Assembly (NCBI GenBank): GCA_021234155.1
Contig: JAJEKV010000063.1
Span: forward strand, 776,947-840,946
Length of the DNA: 64,000 bases
From: Isoetes taiwanensis
Taxonomy: Eukaryota > Streptophyta > Lycopodiopsida > Isoetales > Isoetaceae
Direction of reading: 5' to 3'
Below, one piece after another: positions 45,630 through 59,073 of this stretch (position 1 is its first letter; the number at the start of each line of letters is the position of its first letter). The notes under the pieces are model-generated. The model did not search any database. It saw nothing but the letters and a program-made list of their open reading frames with translations, and was not told where the DNA came from. Both the position numbers and the translations under genes were made by a program.

Positions 45630-46790
45630 TGGTTTTATTGACAAAATCTTAGGCCTATCGGAAATCTTTCGCAAGAATGTGTATTAGGCCACATGTTGCT
45701 ACGGTGATGTTTGTAGAAGCCTCCCCACTACTAATAGCTTTTCGAGTTGGCTAGTTTTGTGGTTTCTGATGGAGATGGTCGATCGCCGATCGATAGTTGG
45801 GGGATGCCTAGATCTTGTGATCTTTGTTCGAAATATTGAACTAGAAAATGCACACGGCAACTACCATCACATGTAGGGATAGATTCTGTACGTGTAAATA
45901 AAAAATTCTGGACGTATAAAGTCAAAAAATACATATCTTGTGGTAAAAAACATATTTCTCATATTTTTTCCTCGCCAGTGGGAAATTTTTTTCCCCGCGT
46001 AATGCGAAACCAAAGTTTCGCATAAGCGAAGCGGCACCGATAATTAAAAGACCTTTTCACGTAAGCAAAACCTTGTATCCACTTATGCGAAGAAAAATAA
46101 TTTTTCGATAAGCAAAGAACGTTTTATGCAAACATGGGGTTTTGCATAAAACCGCTTCTTTTAAACTTACAAGAAAATTTTTTTACATCCGATTTTTTTT
46201 TTTTTTTTGCTGTATTTTTGACGCATTATACTTCAAAATTGTGCCGTATCATTCGGATAATACGTATTGAGTACAAAATGTATGCAGTATTGAACCTATC
46301 CCTGATCACATAATAGACGTCTCGTGACACTGACTCACGGCTCCAGATTGGGGGAATTCCTCCCCAGAATTTTTAGTTAAAGTTGTTAAAATCCGGTTTG
46401 CAATGTAGATGCCGGTAAGTAGCAATAAAGCACGACATTTTGCTGGTTTAAGCAGCCTGCACTGACTGTTGAGTGTAGTTATTGGTCAATATCCTTAAAC
46501 TTACACTTTGGCAGTTTTGGCATTTGCTCTTATGATTGTGAAGTTTCCAGGTCCTATGTACCTTGTTATTGGCCCATGCTCTTATGTGAGGCAGGCAGAG
46601 TAATAAATTCCAGAGGACTACTTCTTAAGTGTCCAACCTTTTTTTCATGTTCAAGCCCGATGAATCTAGGATCATTGCAGTGTCCTATCTTCTATTTTTA
46701 TAGATGTTTTGTGTCTTATTTATGCATGTTCCTCAATTGCTTATGATTCTCTAGCTAGCGAGGTAGTGACAGTACCCCTAGCGGTGCTTT
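45630..46790. other. No gene; palindrome-rich stretch at 46000-46160
   Basis: No coding evidence. At 46000-46160 there are several short inverted motifs, such as GCGAAACCAAAGTTTCGC, and TTTTATGCAAA paired with TTTGCATAAAA. They may be an end of a MITE-like element. Confidence 0.4.
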
Positions 46791-48850
46791 TAGATTGAAT
46801 AAAATGGCCTTTTGGGTTTGTTCACCAAGGCAGAGTCCTTGCCCAAGCCTTTTCCACCTCAGTCTAGAGCAGCTTTCTCACAACGAGCTCTTCAGTGGTG
46901 CCGACATCGGATTTCCAGTAAACTTGGGTTCCAATTTGGTGATATTTTGCATGACCAGCAAACCAAAGTACCTATCGGGCTCCCAACCATCTTGACATAG
47001 TTCTCATTTGGTAAGTTTGCTGGCAAAAGAATCCCAAGACCTACTGCAACATGCTTGATGACCTTAAGGATTATAACTACCTTATCAAGGTACACTCCAA
47101 TTGTAAAAGAATGGCACCTGTTTGGCTTATCTTTACAGCTATAGCATGACATGTCAACCATAAGGTAACTCTCCACACATGGGAAGACACACAACAAGCC
47201 TTTCTCAGAAGATTTAAGCCCGCAGTATCATGTCAAGGACTGCTACAACTGCTCAAGGTCCTCAAAATATCAGACATAGAAACTTCCTCGAGTTTGCCGC
47301 TACCAATGCAACTGTTAGAGCAGCTAATTGCATGCAAAATGTTGGCAGTTGTACCGTTGATACTAGTCCTCTGGGTCATGTATCGACTGCACTAGCACCT
47401 ATCTGCAAATAGGGGATGTGCCTCCATTGTCTCTTATAATTATAGGGGTTTTAAAAGAGGCAACCTATATCAACACTATTCTTTATTCCATATGCACAAG
47501 CAGGGTCATGGAAAATAACTTGTTGCTATATAACATCCTTGGTATCCTCAGCTACACATGCAAGTGGTCATGGAGGTCCTTGGCATCCTCAATTTTCTTG
47601 CACAAGGGACAATCGCTAGTGGATACAGATGCAGGACCAACATGGAAATCCCTTATTCATTGGTAGTTTGATATTTTCTGCCTATCACTCAAACTTTATC
47701 ACATGCATTCAAATATGGATAGATTGGACCTATATAATGACATTCAGTAGTACAAGCAATTGGGACAGCTTATGCTTGTTAGGAATTTCAATGCTCGTAG
47801 AGCCGTGGCAGAATTAACAAGATTCACCAGTGAGGAGGACTTGTTAGCACTTCAAATTGTAGGAGTTCTCTGGCTCGCACACTCATGGAGGTCGTCCAGT
47901 CACACGATTCAAAAGATAATTGCTTCAAATATGCGACATTTTTTAGTTCATTATCTGCAATGGCTTTCATCTTTTTACGTATGTGCAAGTAAGAATGCAA
48001 AGCAAGGAAGTGGACTTTGATCATCAATCTCTCTTCTTCACGTTAGATTGGTATGGATTACTGAAGTGGCAAATTTCGATGCTTCGGATCGACCAACAGA
48101 ATTTGGCGCCCAAGAGAAAATGCTGTGTGAAGGCCTTTGCCGTGCGATGATAATACAATGTGACGGGTCCAACACCGGACCAACACTTGCATCGGTTACA
48201 CCCAATATTGAGTATGTAAATAGAAAACACACCTATATCCATTCTCTGAGCTCTTTATCATTCCAATTGCACTGCTGGGATACTTGGACAAGCTGCTTGC
48301 ATAGAGACACAAAAAAAAAAAAAACAAATATGACAAAGAAATACTTAGGCTCAGCGCAAACAATAACCAGTAAGGGATTTTGGTTCACTGTCATAAACCT
48401 ACATGAAAACAAGAGAGAATACACAAGAAATGCGCAAGAAATATGCTAAACATTGAATATACTTGATAGAACAAAGTAGAATACAAGGGCTTGAGATAGA
48501 AGACTCAAGATTGGAATTAAACTAGAATGGTTTGACAAGAATGAGGCTCCTCTATATATATATCTAGACCAATGGTCATGATTGCGCTACTCCAACAAAT
48601 GAAGTCGTGCCAAGTGCCGAACATGCATGTGGATGCTGGTCCGATCCGGATCACACTCTATACTTAGCATTTATCTGTTAGTCCTCATAGAGGACTAACT
48701 TATAGACTATTTGGAGCCCGACCCAGACTCCAAACATTGTCGCCCTGTTGGGTCTTATTTTTTTTACTTCGGATCATCATCTCTTATCGCTATTTCGAAA
48801 CTGCTGCTTAACTTGAACACCAGCACTAAAGGAAAGCTAGTTGCGAGCCT
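46791..48850. other. No recognised gene
   Basis: Short frames on both strands (for example 46795-46995 plus, 46892-47197 minus, 47760-48020 plus) show no domain I can name. It may be intron or decayed repeat. It lies upstream of the Ty3/gypsy element and could include its 5' LTR, which I could not identify. Confidence 0.4.
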
Positions 48851-49529
48851 TTCTTGGAGATTTTGATATCGAAGGAGGTTGCCCATGCTCGTATACTCAA
48901 TCTCCACATCCTACACCTCATATTCTCTCTCGTCCGCAATCCCTACCACATGTTCGCACTGGTGCTTGACCGCCTTCTCCTCCACCTCATTTTGCTAATC
49001 AAACTCCTTATTATGGTCCTTTCTTGCAGTTACTTCAATCTCCGAAAAGCAACTACTTTCACATTCCACCTTTGCAATCTCTGCATCCTTCTCAACCAAC
49101 TTCTCCATACTATAGTATGGGCTTTTCTCAAGTTTCTATTAGCTCTACTTATATCAATGAATATTAGCCTTCTTAGTCTCTTCAAACTTCTGTTAATATC
49201 TATTACATGAGAGATCTTCAAATTAATAGATGGAAAACTAGGGATTGAAAATCCTGACATTCAAATCATCCAACTCAACACCTACTGCTATCTTTGTAGC
49301 CGCTGCTTTTTCTTATCCTACTTTCACCTTTTAAGAATTGTTGCCTACCTTTTCCATTCATGCACTGCTACCTACTCAAGTACCATTTTTGTCAGTTGCT
49401 ACTCAAGCTAGAGAAATCCCTCCTCCACTTCAGTTACTGTTACAAGTCTTAATCTTAAACTCTCTTTTTCAATCTTTGGCACGACTAAAGGCAAGCTCAT
49501 TTAAGATCAGAGTGCTGAAGCTCACGCCA

Positions 49530-50620
49530 AAAAGTTTGAGACGCCTATAGTTTTTAATGGGCACTCACAGTCGCAGATTAAGTTTTGTATTTTCTCCAAC
49601 ACGTTGCATGGTGCTCCACATCAGTGGCTTATGGCTAAAAAAAGCCATTGGGAATAAAGATGAGAAGAAATGAGGGCAATTCTCGCCCATTATGGTTCTT
49701 CAGTTGATGATCAACAACTTCTGAAGCAACTTAATGGCATGCAACAACAGATCATGGCATCTGCGTGTGACTTTGCTGATCGATAGCTTATCACTGTTAG
49801 CGAGGTCAATGAATATCCTACTAAGAGCCAGATTCCTGCATGGTTTCTTCAAGGTCTATCTCTTGTTATTTGTTTCATGACTACATACTTGAAACCCACA
49901 TCTTTAGGACAGGATATTGAACTGTTCAACCATTCAGTCAATGTATCTTCTCATGTGTCCCTCTCACGGATCTTTCTTTTATGCAGTCGATCCTTGTTTC
50001 TTAGAACTCTATGCAAACTTTAGCAGTCTCCACAACCTCAATGAAGCCCAATCTGGTGCCACATCTACAAATATCAAGGACATCTCGCCAATGAGTGCAA
50101 GTCATCAAACGGTCCTCCTCATTGTAAGCATTGCAACATGTGCAACTACAACACGGAAAAGAACATACACGCTCATCCCGTGCCTTTTTGTCCAAAAATA
50201 GGCTTTCAAGTACAAGCCACGCCTTCATTGTCGGCTCCAACTTCATATTACCAATCATAAAATCTGCAACAACAATATCCAGCATTCGCAAGCTCAACAA
50301 CAATGTCAATCTTCACGAGGTCCTTTTCATCCAGCCAAAGCTCAATGCTATAATTGTCATGAATGGGGTCACACCACTACCATGTACTCTCAACTTCTGC
50401 AAGTCCAAGTTCAACTTCTAGATATGAATCAAACAACCTTAGTATATCTCATGGCTTATCAGCTTTGGATTGCCAATAGCAAACAAGGCCTTATACCCAA
50501 TATACCTCGTCCTCCACGTGCTTCACAACCTCAGTGACTCCAGCAAGCTCCTGCTCAAGCTTATCCAAACCAACAGGCCCAGAAAGAGATCTTTCCTGCT
50601 CTTAATCTGCTAGTATAATA
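49530..50620 (+). pseudogene. Gag remnant of the Ty3/gypsy element
   Basis: Frame pieces from 49530 give FNGHSQSQIKF and LHGAPHQWL, the usual capsid-like start of plant retrotransposon gag. At ~50060-50130 a zinc-knuckle remnant, KYQGHLANECKSS, has Tyr where two of the cysteines are expected. Several stops break the frame. The region afterwards is Gln/Ser-rich and without a domain. Confidence 0.6.
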
Positions 50621-51779
50621 GTTCAGCTGGATAGGTCTTGTCTCACAGCAAGTGCACAATAGTAGACAACATCATCTCGCGGGCCCCAGGATATACAACA
50701 TACCTATGTGGTAGCTGCTATTCCACAGGATAAATAAACCAAATCTATTGACTCTAAAAAAGATTTGGAGACTTTTATGTCTCATGTCATGCCAAAACTT
50801 CGCCAAAGCCTACTCAACTTATGCATGCCGCACGAGGACGCATGTTTACTAATGTTCACGCCATTACTCGAGGTCAACAATGATCTGTAGAACTGACAAC
50901 ACCATGCCACCTTCACACAAGCAACCATATCCAAACATAGCTGCTGAGGTCGAACTTTTGCATGAGGTATCAGTATCACTATCTAAAGATCATGCGCCAG
51001 TGGACCCTGCAAGCTATCTGGCTCACATTCCACCAGAAAGTCAAGAAGAACTTGCAAAAATCAAGATTCCTCTCAGTTTAACCACTATTTTGAAGCTTTG
51101 TCCCGCTCTTCGTGCAACTTCCTTTGCCCACTGTGTTAGTTGGTGTTGTGAAATCAAACAATTGTTCAAGACTCCTTTATGACATCAAATTGGCCAATGG
51201 TCACACAACCACAAGGTATTACTCTAGAATTTATTAAGGATTGGTTGTGTCCAAGAAACTTGAGTCTATATTGGACTAGTTATGGTGCCCGGCGTTGTCG
51301 GGACAATGATAATGCTATTGCCACGCTGGTTGATCCATATTTAGTACTGTGCCATCAAGTTTAACCGGTCCATAGACCTAATGAGGATACTCTTCTTGGG
51401 TCTACTCCGACGAATGCTGCTCTCTTTTTTTGACAACCCATAGTTGTCCAGAATAAAGAAAGCCTTTGTTTTTCATGAGCGATAGTACTAAACCCCCCAG
51501 CTTTGCTTCAGCTAGCAGTGTATACCCTTACGGATGTTATTGTCGTCCCTCACATCTAAACTCCAGAAGTTGATATAATTAATTTTTGCACGAATTAGTC
51601 TATCAGACTAGCGGGCCACCTTTCCACTATCATCAATCCTTTTAAGAAGTCCAAATGCAACTTTGCTTGGAGCTATAAAGATTTATAAGACATCAAAAAA
51701 GAGTTAGGAAACTAGCCATTCCTACCAAGCCTAACTCATGTCCAATTTAGCAACGAGAATATAGGCTAAACCTCAACTA

Positions 51780-52930
51780 TCGTGAATGTGTCAAGGCCAA
51801 ATTGACAAACTTCTTGCAGACGACCTCATTTATAAAGTTAAACATTCTGAGTGGGTGAGCCCCATCATCATTGCCCTCGAACAAAATGGCAGGATACGCG
51901 TCTGCTGGACTAATTCAAGCTTAATATAGCCATCGAATGTGACCATTTTCCCTTACCCTTTTTAAAATCAAGTTTTGAAGTGGTTGCAGGTCATGAAATA
52001 TATTCCTTTATGGATGGTTTTTTAAATTACAATTTGATCTCCATTTGACCGGAAGATCAATCTAAAATAACTTTTACCACGCGGGGGCACTTTTTCCTAT
52101 AAATGGCCCTCTTTGCTTTATCAAATTCTTCCTCAACTTATTAATGCATTATGCTTTATATCTTTCAATATTACATGAAAGAAAATGCCTTTCTTCAAGT
52201 TTTCTAAGATGACTTTTTTGTTTATAGTTCCATGGATCATTTCTCCAAACGAGAACTTGTCTTTCAAAATTATGATGGTTTTGACATTAGTTTAAACCTA
52301 GAGGAGTATACTTTCTATGTCACTTCTGACGTTCTTTTGGGACATGTAGTCAGCCATCATGGCATTCACCATGGATACTGTTAAAATCAATTGTGTGCTG
52401 AAAGCTTACGCGCCCACCAATATCAAGGAAATCAGATCACTTTTTGATAAAATCAATTATTATTCCACTATCGCCCCTGGTTTAGCTGCTAAAGCTGACC
52501 CCATTCATAAACTTATGGGTGACAAATCTACTTGGGTTTGGAATTAAAGGTGCTGCTCATGCAGGCCCCAATCCTCGTTCATCTACAATGGGATAAACCC
52601 ATTCATGTCTATGTTGATGTGTCAGGATTTGCCACTGGTGCTATTTTGTCTCAAGAACTTGCACCAATTAGGACAATCTATCTGTTTTGCCAGTTGGAAA
52701 TTGTCCTCCTGAGAAGAATTACTTTGCCATGGAATGTGAGACCTTGGATCTCATCTTCTATATTCAACGTTTCAAACATTATCTTTTGGGTAGCCAAACT
52801 AAATTTTATGTGGATCATCAAGCTCTTCTATATCTTATCAATAAGTCCATGCCCACAATATAAATTGCCTATTGGGTCCTTTAGTCCTTCTATTGTAAGA
52901 ATTTGCTCCCCTTGCATTCATTTATAAACC
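51780..52930 (+). pseudogene. Reverse transcriptase/RNase H remnant of the Ty3/gypsy element
   Basis: Visible pieces in order: SFMDGFLNYN, then PEDQSKITFTT (RT motif A region) near 52000-52080; DDFFVYSSMDHF (catalytic DD block) near 52205; LLGHVVSHHGI near 52335; APILVHLQWDKPIHVYVDVS (RNase H start) near 52565-52620; and the HxLLGSQTKF-type block near 52780. All are typical of Ty3/gypsy pol. Stops and small indels separate them, so it is not functional. Confidence 0.75.
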
Positions 52931-53640
52931 TGCAAGTCTATACTGTTCTGGATTATCTTTCACACACATTCATATAGATAATCCTTCTTCAGGGGTTTCT
53001 AATAGTTTTCCTGATGCAAAGAAAAGAACTAGATTTTAATCCAGTATAGCTAGTTAAATGTCAATCTCCACATTTAAGCTATACGACAATAGTTTAATAT
53101 CTCAATGGTTGTATTATTCGAACTTCTATCTCGGCTAAGCATTGTAGCAATATGAATAATGACTAAACAATCAGAATTCGAACCCTGACTATGATCCATA
53201 CAATGAATTACAGAAGAATTACCCCCTGGGAATCTATTTTCCTGCAGCTTTTGATTTTTGGCCTGATCCCTTAAAGGATCAAGCTCTAATTAGTTCGGCC
53301 AAAACTTCTTACATTTCTATCAATCGATTTCAAACTTGCCTCTATATATTCGACAAGCTATCATCAACCTAGCCAAATTTAAATGATCCATATTCAATGG
53401 TTCATACTCATATTCAAAGTACTATCTCCTTTCAATATTCACCCTAGATCATATCTGCTTGCAGGTTTCCTTCACTACAACAAAATTTTCCCATACGAAT
53501 TTTCCATGTATGCACTCAAAAAAATATTCCTAAAAGTCTGCATCATGATCTACAATCTTTTCACTTTTTTCCAACCCACAAGAACCTTTGATGCTAAGGA
53601 GAATGTGTCTAACAATAGCTTAGCATTATGAAGATTTTTA

Positions 53641-54129
53641 GCCTCAGCAATTAGAAACAACAAGGTTCCAAAAAGAAGTTGCTTGATATTTGCCCATATT
53701 TATCAATCTTTAAGGCTGAAACAAAGATCCATGCTGAAATAAATTAAATATATTGATATTGGGACAATGGAAATGCCAGAAGGCAACATATGTATGCCAC
53801 CTAAACAGCACAAGGCATATGCCAGCTTCAATGCCAAAGGAAAGAAATGAATGTGCTAACTACGATCATCTAAGATGGCATGCCATGTCCTTTTCGGCCA
53901 AAACCAATATGTTTTATAAATAAGAATGGATCATGTTTGAAGTTCAACAGGAAATCCTCCAACTAAATCGAGATGTTTAAAAACCGTTGGATTCGGTCAT
54001 AGCAGTATTTTTTTTAAACTGGTTAGAGTCTTAAAAAAACTGTTCTAAAAAGTAGGCCAGATCTTGTAATGCTCCATAGCAGACCTTGTGTGTAAAAAGA
54101 GTTTCTGGTTATCAATAGTGGTGCAGTAC
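53641..54129. other. No gene; possible 3' LTR
   Basis: AT-rich sequence directly after the putative polypurine tract. A 3' LTR would be expected here, but no matching 5' copy was found to confirm it. Confidence 0.35.
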
Positions 54130-55060
54130 TGATGACTAGTATCCGTACTAGAGGAGTACTGATAACTAGTTATCAGTATTATTCCACCCATATAAGCCCG
54201 ATAAAGTGGTTATCGGTCTTTGCCTCGACTGGTAAAAAAAAATATATGGCCTCGATATTATGTCCTCGGCTAGATATTTGGCATGTAAGGCCACCCCAGC
54301 CATCGGCCTTGTTGGATCAAACAAGCACTTTAGCACTGCAAGGGAACACATGTAGAAAGAGTTTCTTCACCAAACTCCATCCAAGGGCGAGAGGGTCGAT
54401 AACAAAAATGTGTGATCGGGTCATGCGTCCAAGGCGACACCGCCAAACATCCGGCATGCCAAATATTTGGCCTCGGACCCTCTGACAAGATCCAGCATTT
54501 TTTGGTTATCAACCTTGGACAGACCAATAACCTTACCTTGGACGGAGTTTGGTGAAGAAACTCCTTATGCATATGTTCCCTTTGAGTGTTAAAGTAATTG
54601 TTTGATCCAACAAGGCTTGATTACTTTAACCTGGAGTTATATAGACCACGTCATAATTCTTCAAACAGACCACATTTTATAATAGTCATTGAAGACAAAG
54701 ACTAAACCTCTTAAGCTTTTAACTAGTTAGCCAAGCCTTTAACTAATTAGCATTCAGGCAGGACTTAGCCTTACATGCCAAATATACAGCCCCTAATTCG
54801 TACATATTTTGTTATCAGCCTCGGCCAGATCGGTAAGCTTACCTTGGACGGAGTTTGGTGAAGAAACTCTTTGTGCTTGTGTTCCCTTGCAGTGTTAAAG
54901 TGCTTGTTTAATCCAATAAGGCTTGATTACTTAATGCTGGAGTTATATAGACCACGTCATAATTCTTCATAATTCTTCAGACAGACCACATTTATAATAG
55001 TTATGGAAGACAAAGACTAACACTCCTAAGCTTTTAACTAGTTAGCATTCGGGTAAGCAT
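54130..55060. repeat. Complex of direct and inverted repeats
   Basis: A ~190 bp segment at 54535-54725 recurs directly at 54843-55040 (GGACGGAGTTTGGTGAAGAA, AGTTATATAGACCACGTCAT). Part of it also occurs inverted at 54309-54387. Short palindromes stand at the left edge (TGATAACTAGTTATCA). This fits a foldback or rearranged MITE. Confidence 0.75.
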
Positions 55061-55639
55061 TTAAGACAGAGCTTGTTACCACACTATGGTACTAGAAATT
55101 TTATGCTCGATCAATCAGAAGCTAACGATGTTATCAATCTTCAAAATTATCGTCACACATTCAATGGCCAAATTTTAGACTAATATTAGCCCTTTTGGGT
55201 CCCAAATTTTTATTGAATCCTTTGAAAACCGTTTACAGGATTTGGTGTTAAGCAAACTGATTCAACTATCACTTTGACTGCATGAGTTGCTTTCTTTTAG
55301 TCTTATAAAGCGCTTCCAAAGGCAGCAGAGCCAGCCTTTGCGAGAAATCACCCCTGCAGTTATGTAAACTGTACCCTCTTGGATTTCATATTTCATAAAC
55401 TTATATATACATTTGTATGACAAAACCTGGATGCTCGAATGACATAGATATAACATGTTGCTACTATGACCATACCACTATATGAAACTGTGTTAGATCA
55501 CAAGCTCTGTCTGTTTTTATTGTTGTGCAGCAAGGAACTTTGGTGAAGCAGAATAGCCCAGATAATATATTAACAGTGATTTTGTAAGCATTCTGCGTCA
55601 AAGATATTTTTGCATGAATGCTGAAAGGTCCTACAGTTC
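55061..55639. other. 3' flank of the RING-CH gene
   Basis: No coding evidence. It should contain the 3' UTR of the minus-strand gene that ends at 55640. No clear AATAAA signal was picked out. Confidence 0.4.
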
Positions 55640-58308
55640 TCATGCGCTGCGTCCATATATCACAAGTTCCATCTGTCCTTCCTCTTGTGTAATATGCAAA
55701 TCTGAAAGACCACGCCAGCTTCTGTACTCAAGGACCAAGCCATTTATGCACATTGCTACACCAAATCCCGAGAATGCAGCCAGGCAGATTGATAATACTG
55801 CCTCCAAGTGCACCTGTTGATAATAAAGAACTGTTATCCAGTTGGAAATGCACGTGATAGATCTGAAAGGTGGGAGGTGGCCATCATATCTTACTATGCC
55901 ATAATATACATGGGTAAAAAGAAGGACAAGTACAAACTGTAGAGCTGAATACGCCCAGATGTATCTTTTGTTCACTGCACCAAAAAGCAGTTTAGTATTA
56001 AGTCTGTACATGTATAGACAAAGCAGAATTGCAAGTTCCAGGATGCTAAGAGACGTATAGTGACTTATCTAATATTCCCAAATGCAGTGGGGAGATATAT
56101 CAAAGGACAATAAAATGTTTCCATAATCAAACAACAAGGATAGCAATATTACCAAGGGTAGATGATATAATTGAAGCAACAAGGCCTAACACGCATGCAA
56201 ATGGCAGAGCAATGGCCAGTGCACCTGAGCCCATATTTTTGACCTGACAAGAAAACCAAATATAGGGCTGCTCAGTTTTTTGCAAACATATGATTTTGCT
56301 AAAACATTTGGTTGATTATGGATGAGGACTGATAGGGTATATACACACCAGAAGCTGCTCCAGGAGACAAAAGTAAGAAAGCATGCTGATCATCATAAGC
56401 ACCGGCACATCCTGCCAGATCCTGATATAGATGGAGACATGCCCAATAAGGTAAGCTCACATATTAACAGTTGTAATTTGACTGTTACTGAAACAGGCCG
56501 TCAAACATGAAAGACCTTTGCCTGGTTGCAGCATTAACAGAAACTGCTCTCACCTAGTGACAGATGCACCTTGCAACCACTTGTTTAAACCAATATATCC
56601 ATGCATTCAGCTTCCAGATTGGTTTTGGAAATGCAGATGGCAGATATAAGGATATCTAGAGGGTGGTGGTGATGAGTGTATCAAGTCAAACAATGATGGA
56701 ACTTGGTTTAGTAACACAATAACAACCTTGAGTACATGGGGAGTTCAAGTACAGTGCATGCAAAATACAAATACTGGCTAATTACTCAAGTAACTAATGA
56801 AGAGTACAATACCCTTGTAGCCCAGATAGATGGAATGCATGTATTGGTGGCGGTGCTTCATTATTGCCACTAGGCACACGTGTGAGTGTGACAGGAAGAT
56901 TCTGAACGTTTTCTCCACAAACATCACATTTTGGGTTGCCCTTTATCCCAAACCATTTTAGAGCACACTCCTCATGTGCAAGTGCCAGCTCACCTTTACA
57001 TTTGCACTGCAACTTCCAGGTCTTTCCTTCTTTAAGGTCATCCATACAGATACGACAGACAGCTGCTTCCTCTGGTATCTCTTCTGTATTTTCATCACCT
57101 AAAATTCAGCAGTTCCCCAGAGGAACAGAAGATAGTATTACACAATGAAATACAATGTGGTTCATAGAAACACAATATGAGAAACAACTATATATGATAA
57201 TATCATCTTTTGTCAGCACTATGAAAGAACTATTTCCCAAATTTGCCATTGTAAAGGTACCTTTATTGTGTGAGGTTGATGAAATGCTCCCATCACTTGA
57301 TTTACTAGCTTCTGGGATGTCAATAGACTGATTTCCAACTGGTCGCACGAGCATGATCATTCCTTTCCCTGATCCTGCTCTAAGACTCTTTGATTTCTTC
57401 GAAGGCGCTGAGAAAGAACGTTCCATCCTTCCTTTCTTATGCAAGCTCTGTAATATGGAATTAATGGTGGTAACCAATAGAATTGCAAACATGAAAAACA
57501 CTGAAGGGCACACCTCAGGCTCTATAATACTTGCAATAGGCACACTTTGACCATCTAGAAATATAATCGGATGATCTGTCACTGGCGTTACAGGAAGTGA
57601 TGAGGTTCTTTGTGATGATAAAGAAGTAAACATCCTTGCAAAAGAGAATGGACTTGCAGCACTTTCAACTGCTTGGTGATTTTGAACTTTCAGAGGACTT
57701 AATGGTCCACTTTTGGCTCTAGACCTGAAACTAGGCCTTGATTGAAACTTGTTTTGTGACCTCTTTGTCTTGGCAGTTGGCGGAGTGGATGGCAACTTGA
57801 ATTTGTTGCCAAAATCTGCAGGATCTAATGCTGCTGGAGGTATCTGTAGCTGTAAATTTGGTCGTCTCTCTGTTCTTGAAGCAGGCAAGGTTTCAGCTAT
57901 TGTAAGTCTTCCTTCTATGTTGTTATCGTTTATCACCTGCAGAATGCAAAATAGAAATCCTAACCAGATTAACAACAGCTATATTTTCAATAGCTGAAGT
58001 ACGATGACTATCAGAATACGATAGAGAATGTAGAACACAAAACTGCTTCTATCTCTAATGAGATGTGGAAAGCTTGATTTCAGATGTGAGAATGTCTATA
58101 AGCAGGAAATTGCCTTGTCAAAAATGTTAAAGAGCAAAGTAGCATCTAATAGCATGATTGCACTAATTTGCTCATGTACAACCTCACGCTAATAAGATGA
58201 ATTTTTGAAATTAGATGGCAGCAAGCTGGAAAAGCAAAATACCTTAGGAGGATCATCAAAAGAGCTGGATGGTGATGCAGCATCGTCCCTGCTTACAGTA
58301 GGCGCCAT
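55640..58308 (-). CDS. RING-CH (RINGv) membrane E3 ubiquitin ligase, 459 aa, 8 exons
   Basis: Transfers ubiquitin from an E2 to substrates at a cell membrane, by family. Exons by GT-AG borders and phase: 58308-58243, 57936-57514, 57447-57261, 57098-56813, 56421-56349, 56243-56153, 55974-55895, 55813-55640; the sum is exactly 460 codons with the stop. The start MAPTVSRDD is the first codon of the first coding exon. Residues ~1-225 are Ser/Pro-rich and disordered-looking (RRPNLQLQIPPAAL, RMERSFSAPSKKSKSL). The RINGv zinc ligands are C240, C243, C257, C259, H267, C270, C283 and C286 (C4HC3). About four membrane segments follow, starting in IWQDVPVLMMISMLSYF and ending near residue 424. The layout matches the plant PIT1-like RING/FYVE/PHD family. 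No frame break was found. Confidence 0.9.
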
Positions 58309-59063
58309 AGCAGTTTTTTTAATTCTACAGCTGTCTAAGTCCGACGGTTCTCATTTCAAGCCATTGTTGACATTCATGCCGAAAAGATATAAATCCGGAG
58401 CGCAATGATCTTTGCATAGTCTTACAGTCTCTCTCGATTGCATTAACCTATTATTTTCCAAGAACCCATTTCCATATCGATTTAGCTCCAATCAAGATTA
58501 GGCGCTCGCTTCCCTGATGGGCCAATGTAAGAATCAAATCCAGAAAAAATCATGAAAAATCATTCCAAGCATTTGCTTTTAGCCTAATATGAACCTGCGG
58601 CTTCTTGAAAGATCAAAGATGCCAATCAAAAGAATTCCACCGTATAAAGATTTATTCCCACTTTATGGAAAAGAATGCCCCGGTGCGCGGGCCCGGAACA
58701 ATGCAAGCAGAAATGAGATTGTAAAAAGTACTCACAGCTCCGGAATGCTATGAGAATCCGATTCCGGCAGAGTTCGAGCTCAAAACGAAAGAACTGACTG
58801 GAGCCATGAGCTGCAAAGACAAGATATGTCGGGTTTGGCAAAGGCATGCACAGGCTTCGAAAATTGGAACAACTTCTTCTGCTCGATCAACCGTCCATGC
58901 ACTGCAGTCTACGGTATCACTCATGCATTTCTTTTGCATTTCCATTCCTTCTATTTTCGTTCCTCAGTTCTTGTTGAAGGTTCGCATGAGGAATAGTACC
59001 TCTTATTGCACCTTTTAGCTTGGAAACATAGCCCAAGCAACTTCATGAAAATTTTGCCTGCTG
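58309..59063 (-). promoter_or_regulatory. 5' UTR exon and intron of the RING-CH gene (inferred)
   Basis: On the minus strand a good donor (CATTCCGGAGCT, then GTGAGTAC at ~58732) suggests a non-coding first exon from about 59035 to 58733. It would be spliced to a site just before the ATG at 58308 (acceptor candidate ACAG at ~58329). This is inferred from splice-like signals only. Confidence 0.4.
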
Positions 59064-59073
59064 CTTTATATAA
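59064..59073 (-). promoter_or_regulatory. TATA box candidate for the RING-CH gene
   Basis: TTATATAAAG on the minus strand lies about 330 bases upstream of the inferred first donor, correctly oriented for the RING-CH gene. Confidence 0.45.

Larger units (their letters stand above)
48851..53640 (+). mobile_element. Decayed Ty3/gypsy-type LTR retrotransposon
   Basis: Gag, reverse transcriptase and RNase H blocks follow in the correct order on the plus strand, with many stops and frame changes. A possible polypurine tract (AAGGAGAA before TGTG) lies at ~53596. The 5' LTR, protease and a convincing integrase were not found. The outer limits are approximate. Confidence 0.65.

Noticed and set aside
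46795..48450. Possible host gene exons around 46.8-48.4 kb
   Set aside because: Short frames on both strands without a known motif or a consistent splice chain.
52930..53600. Integrase domain of the Ty3/gypsy element
   Set aside because: Pieces after RNase H show no clear zinc-binding HHCC or DDE pattern.
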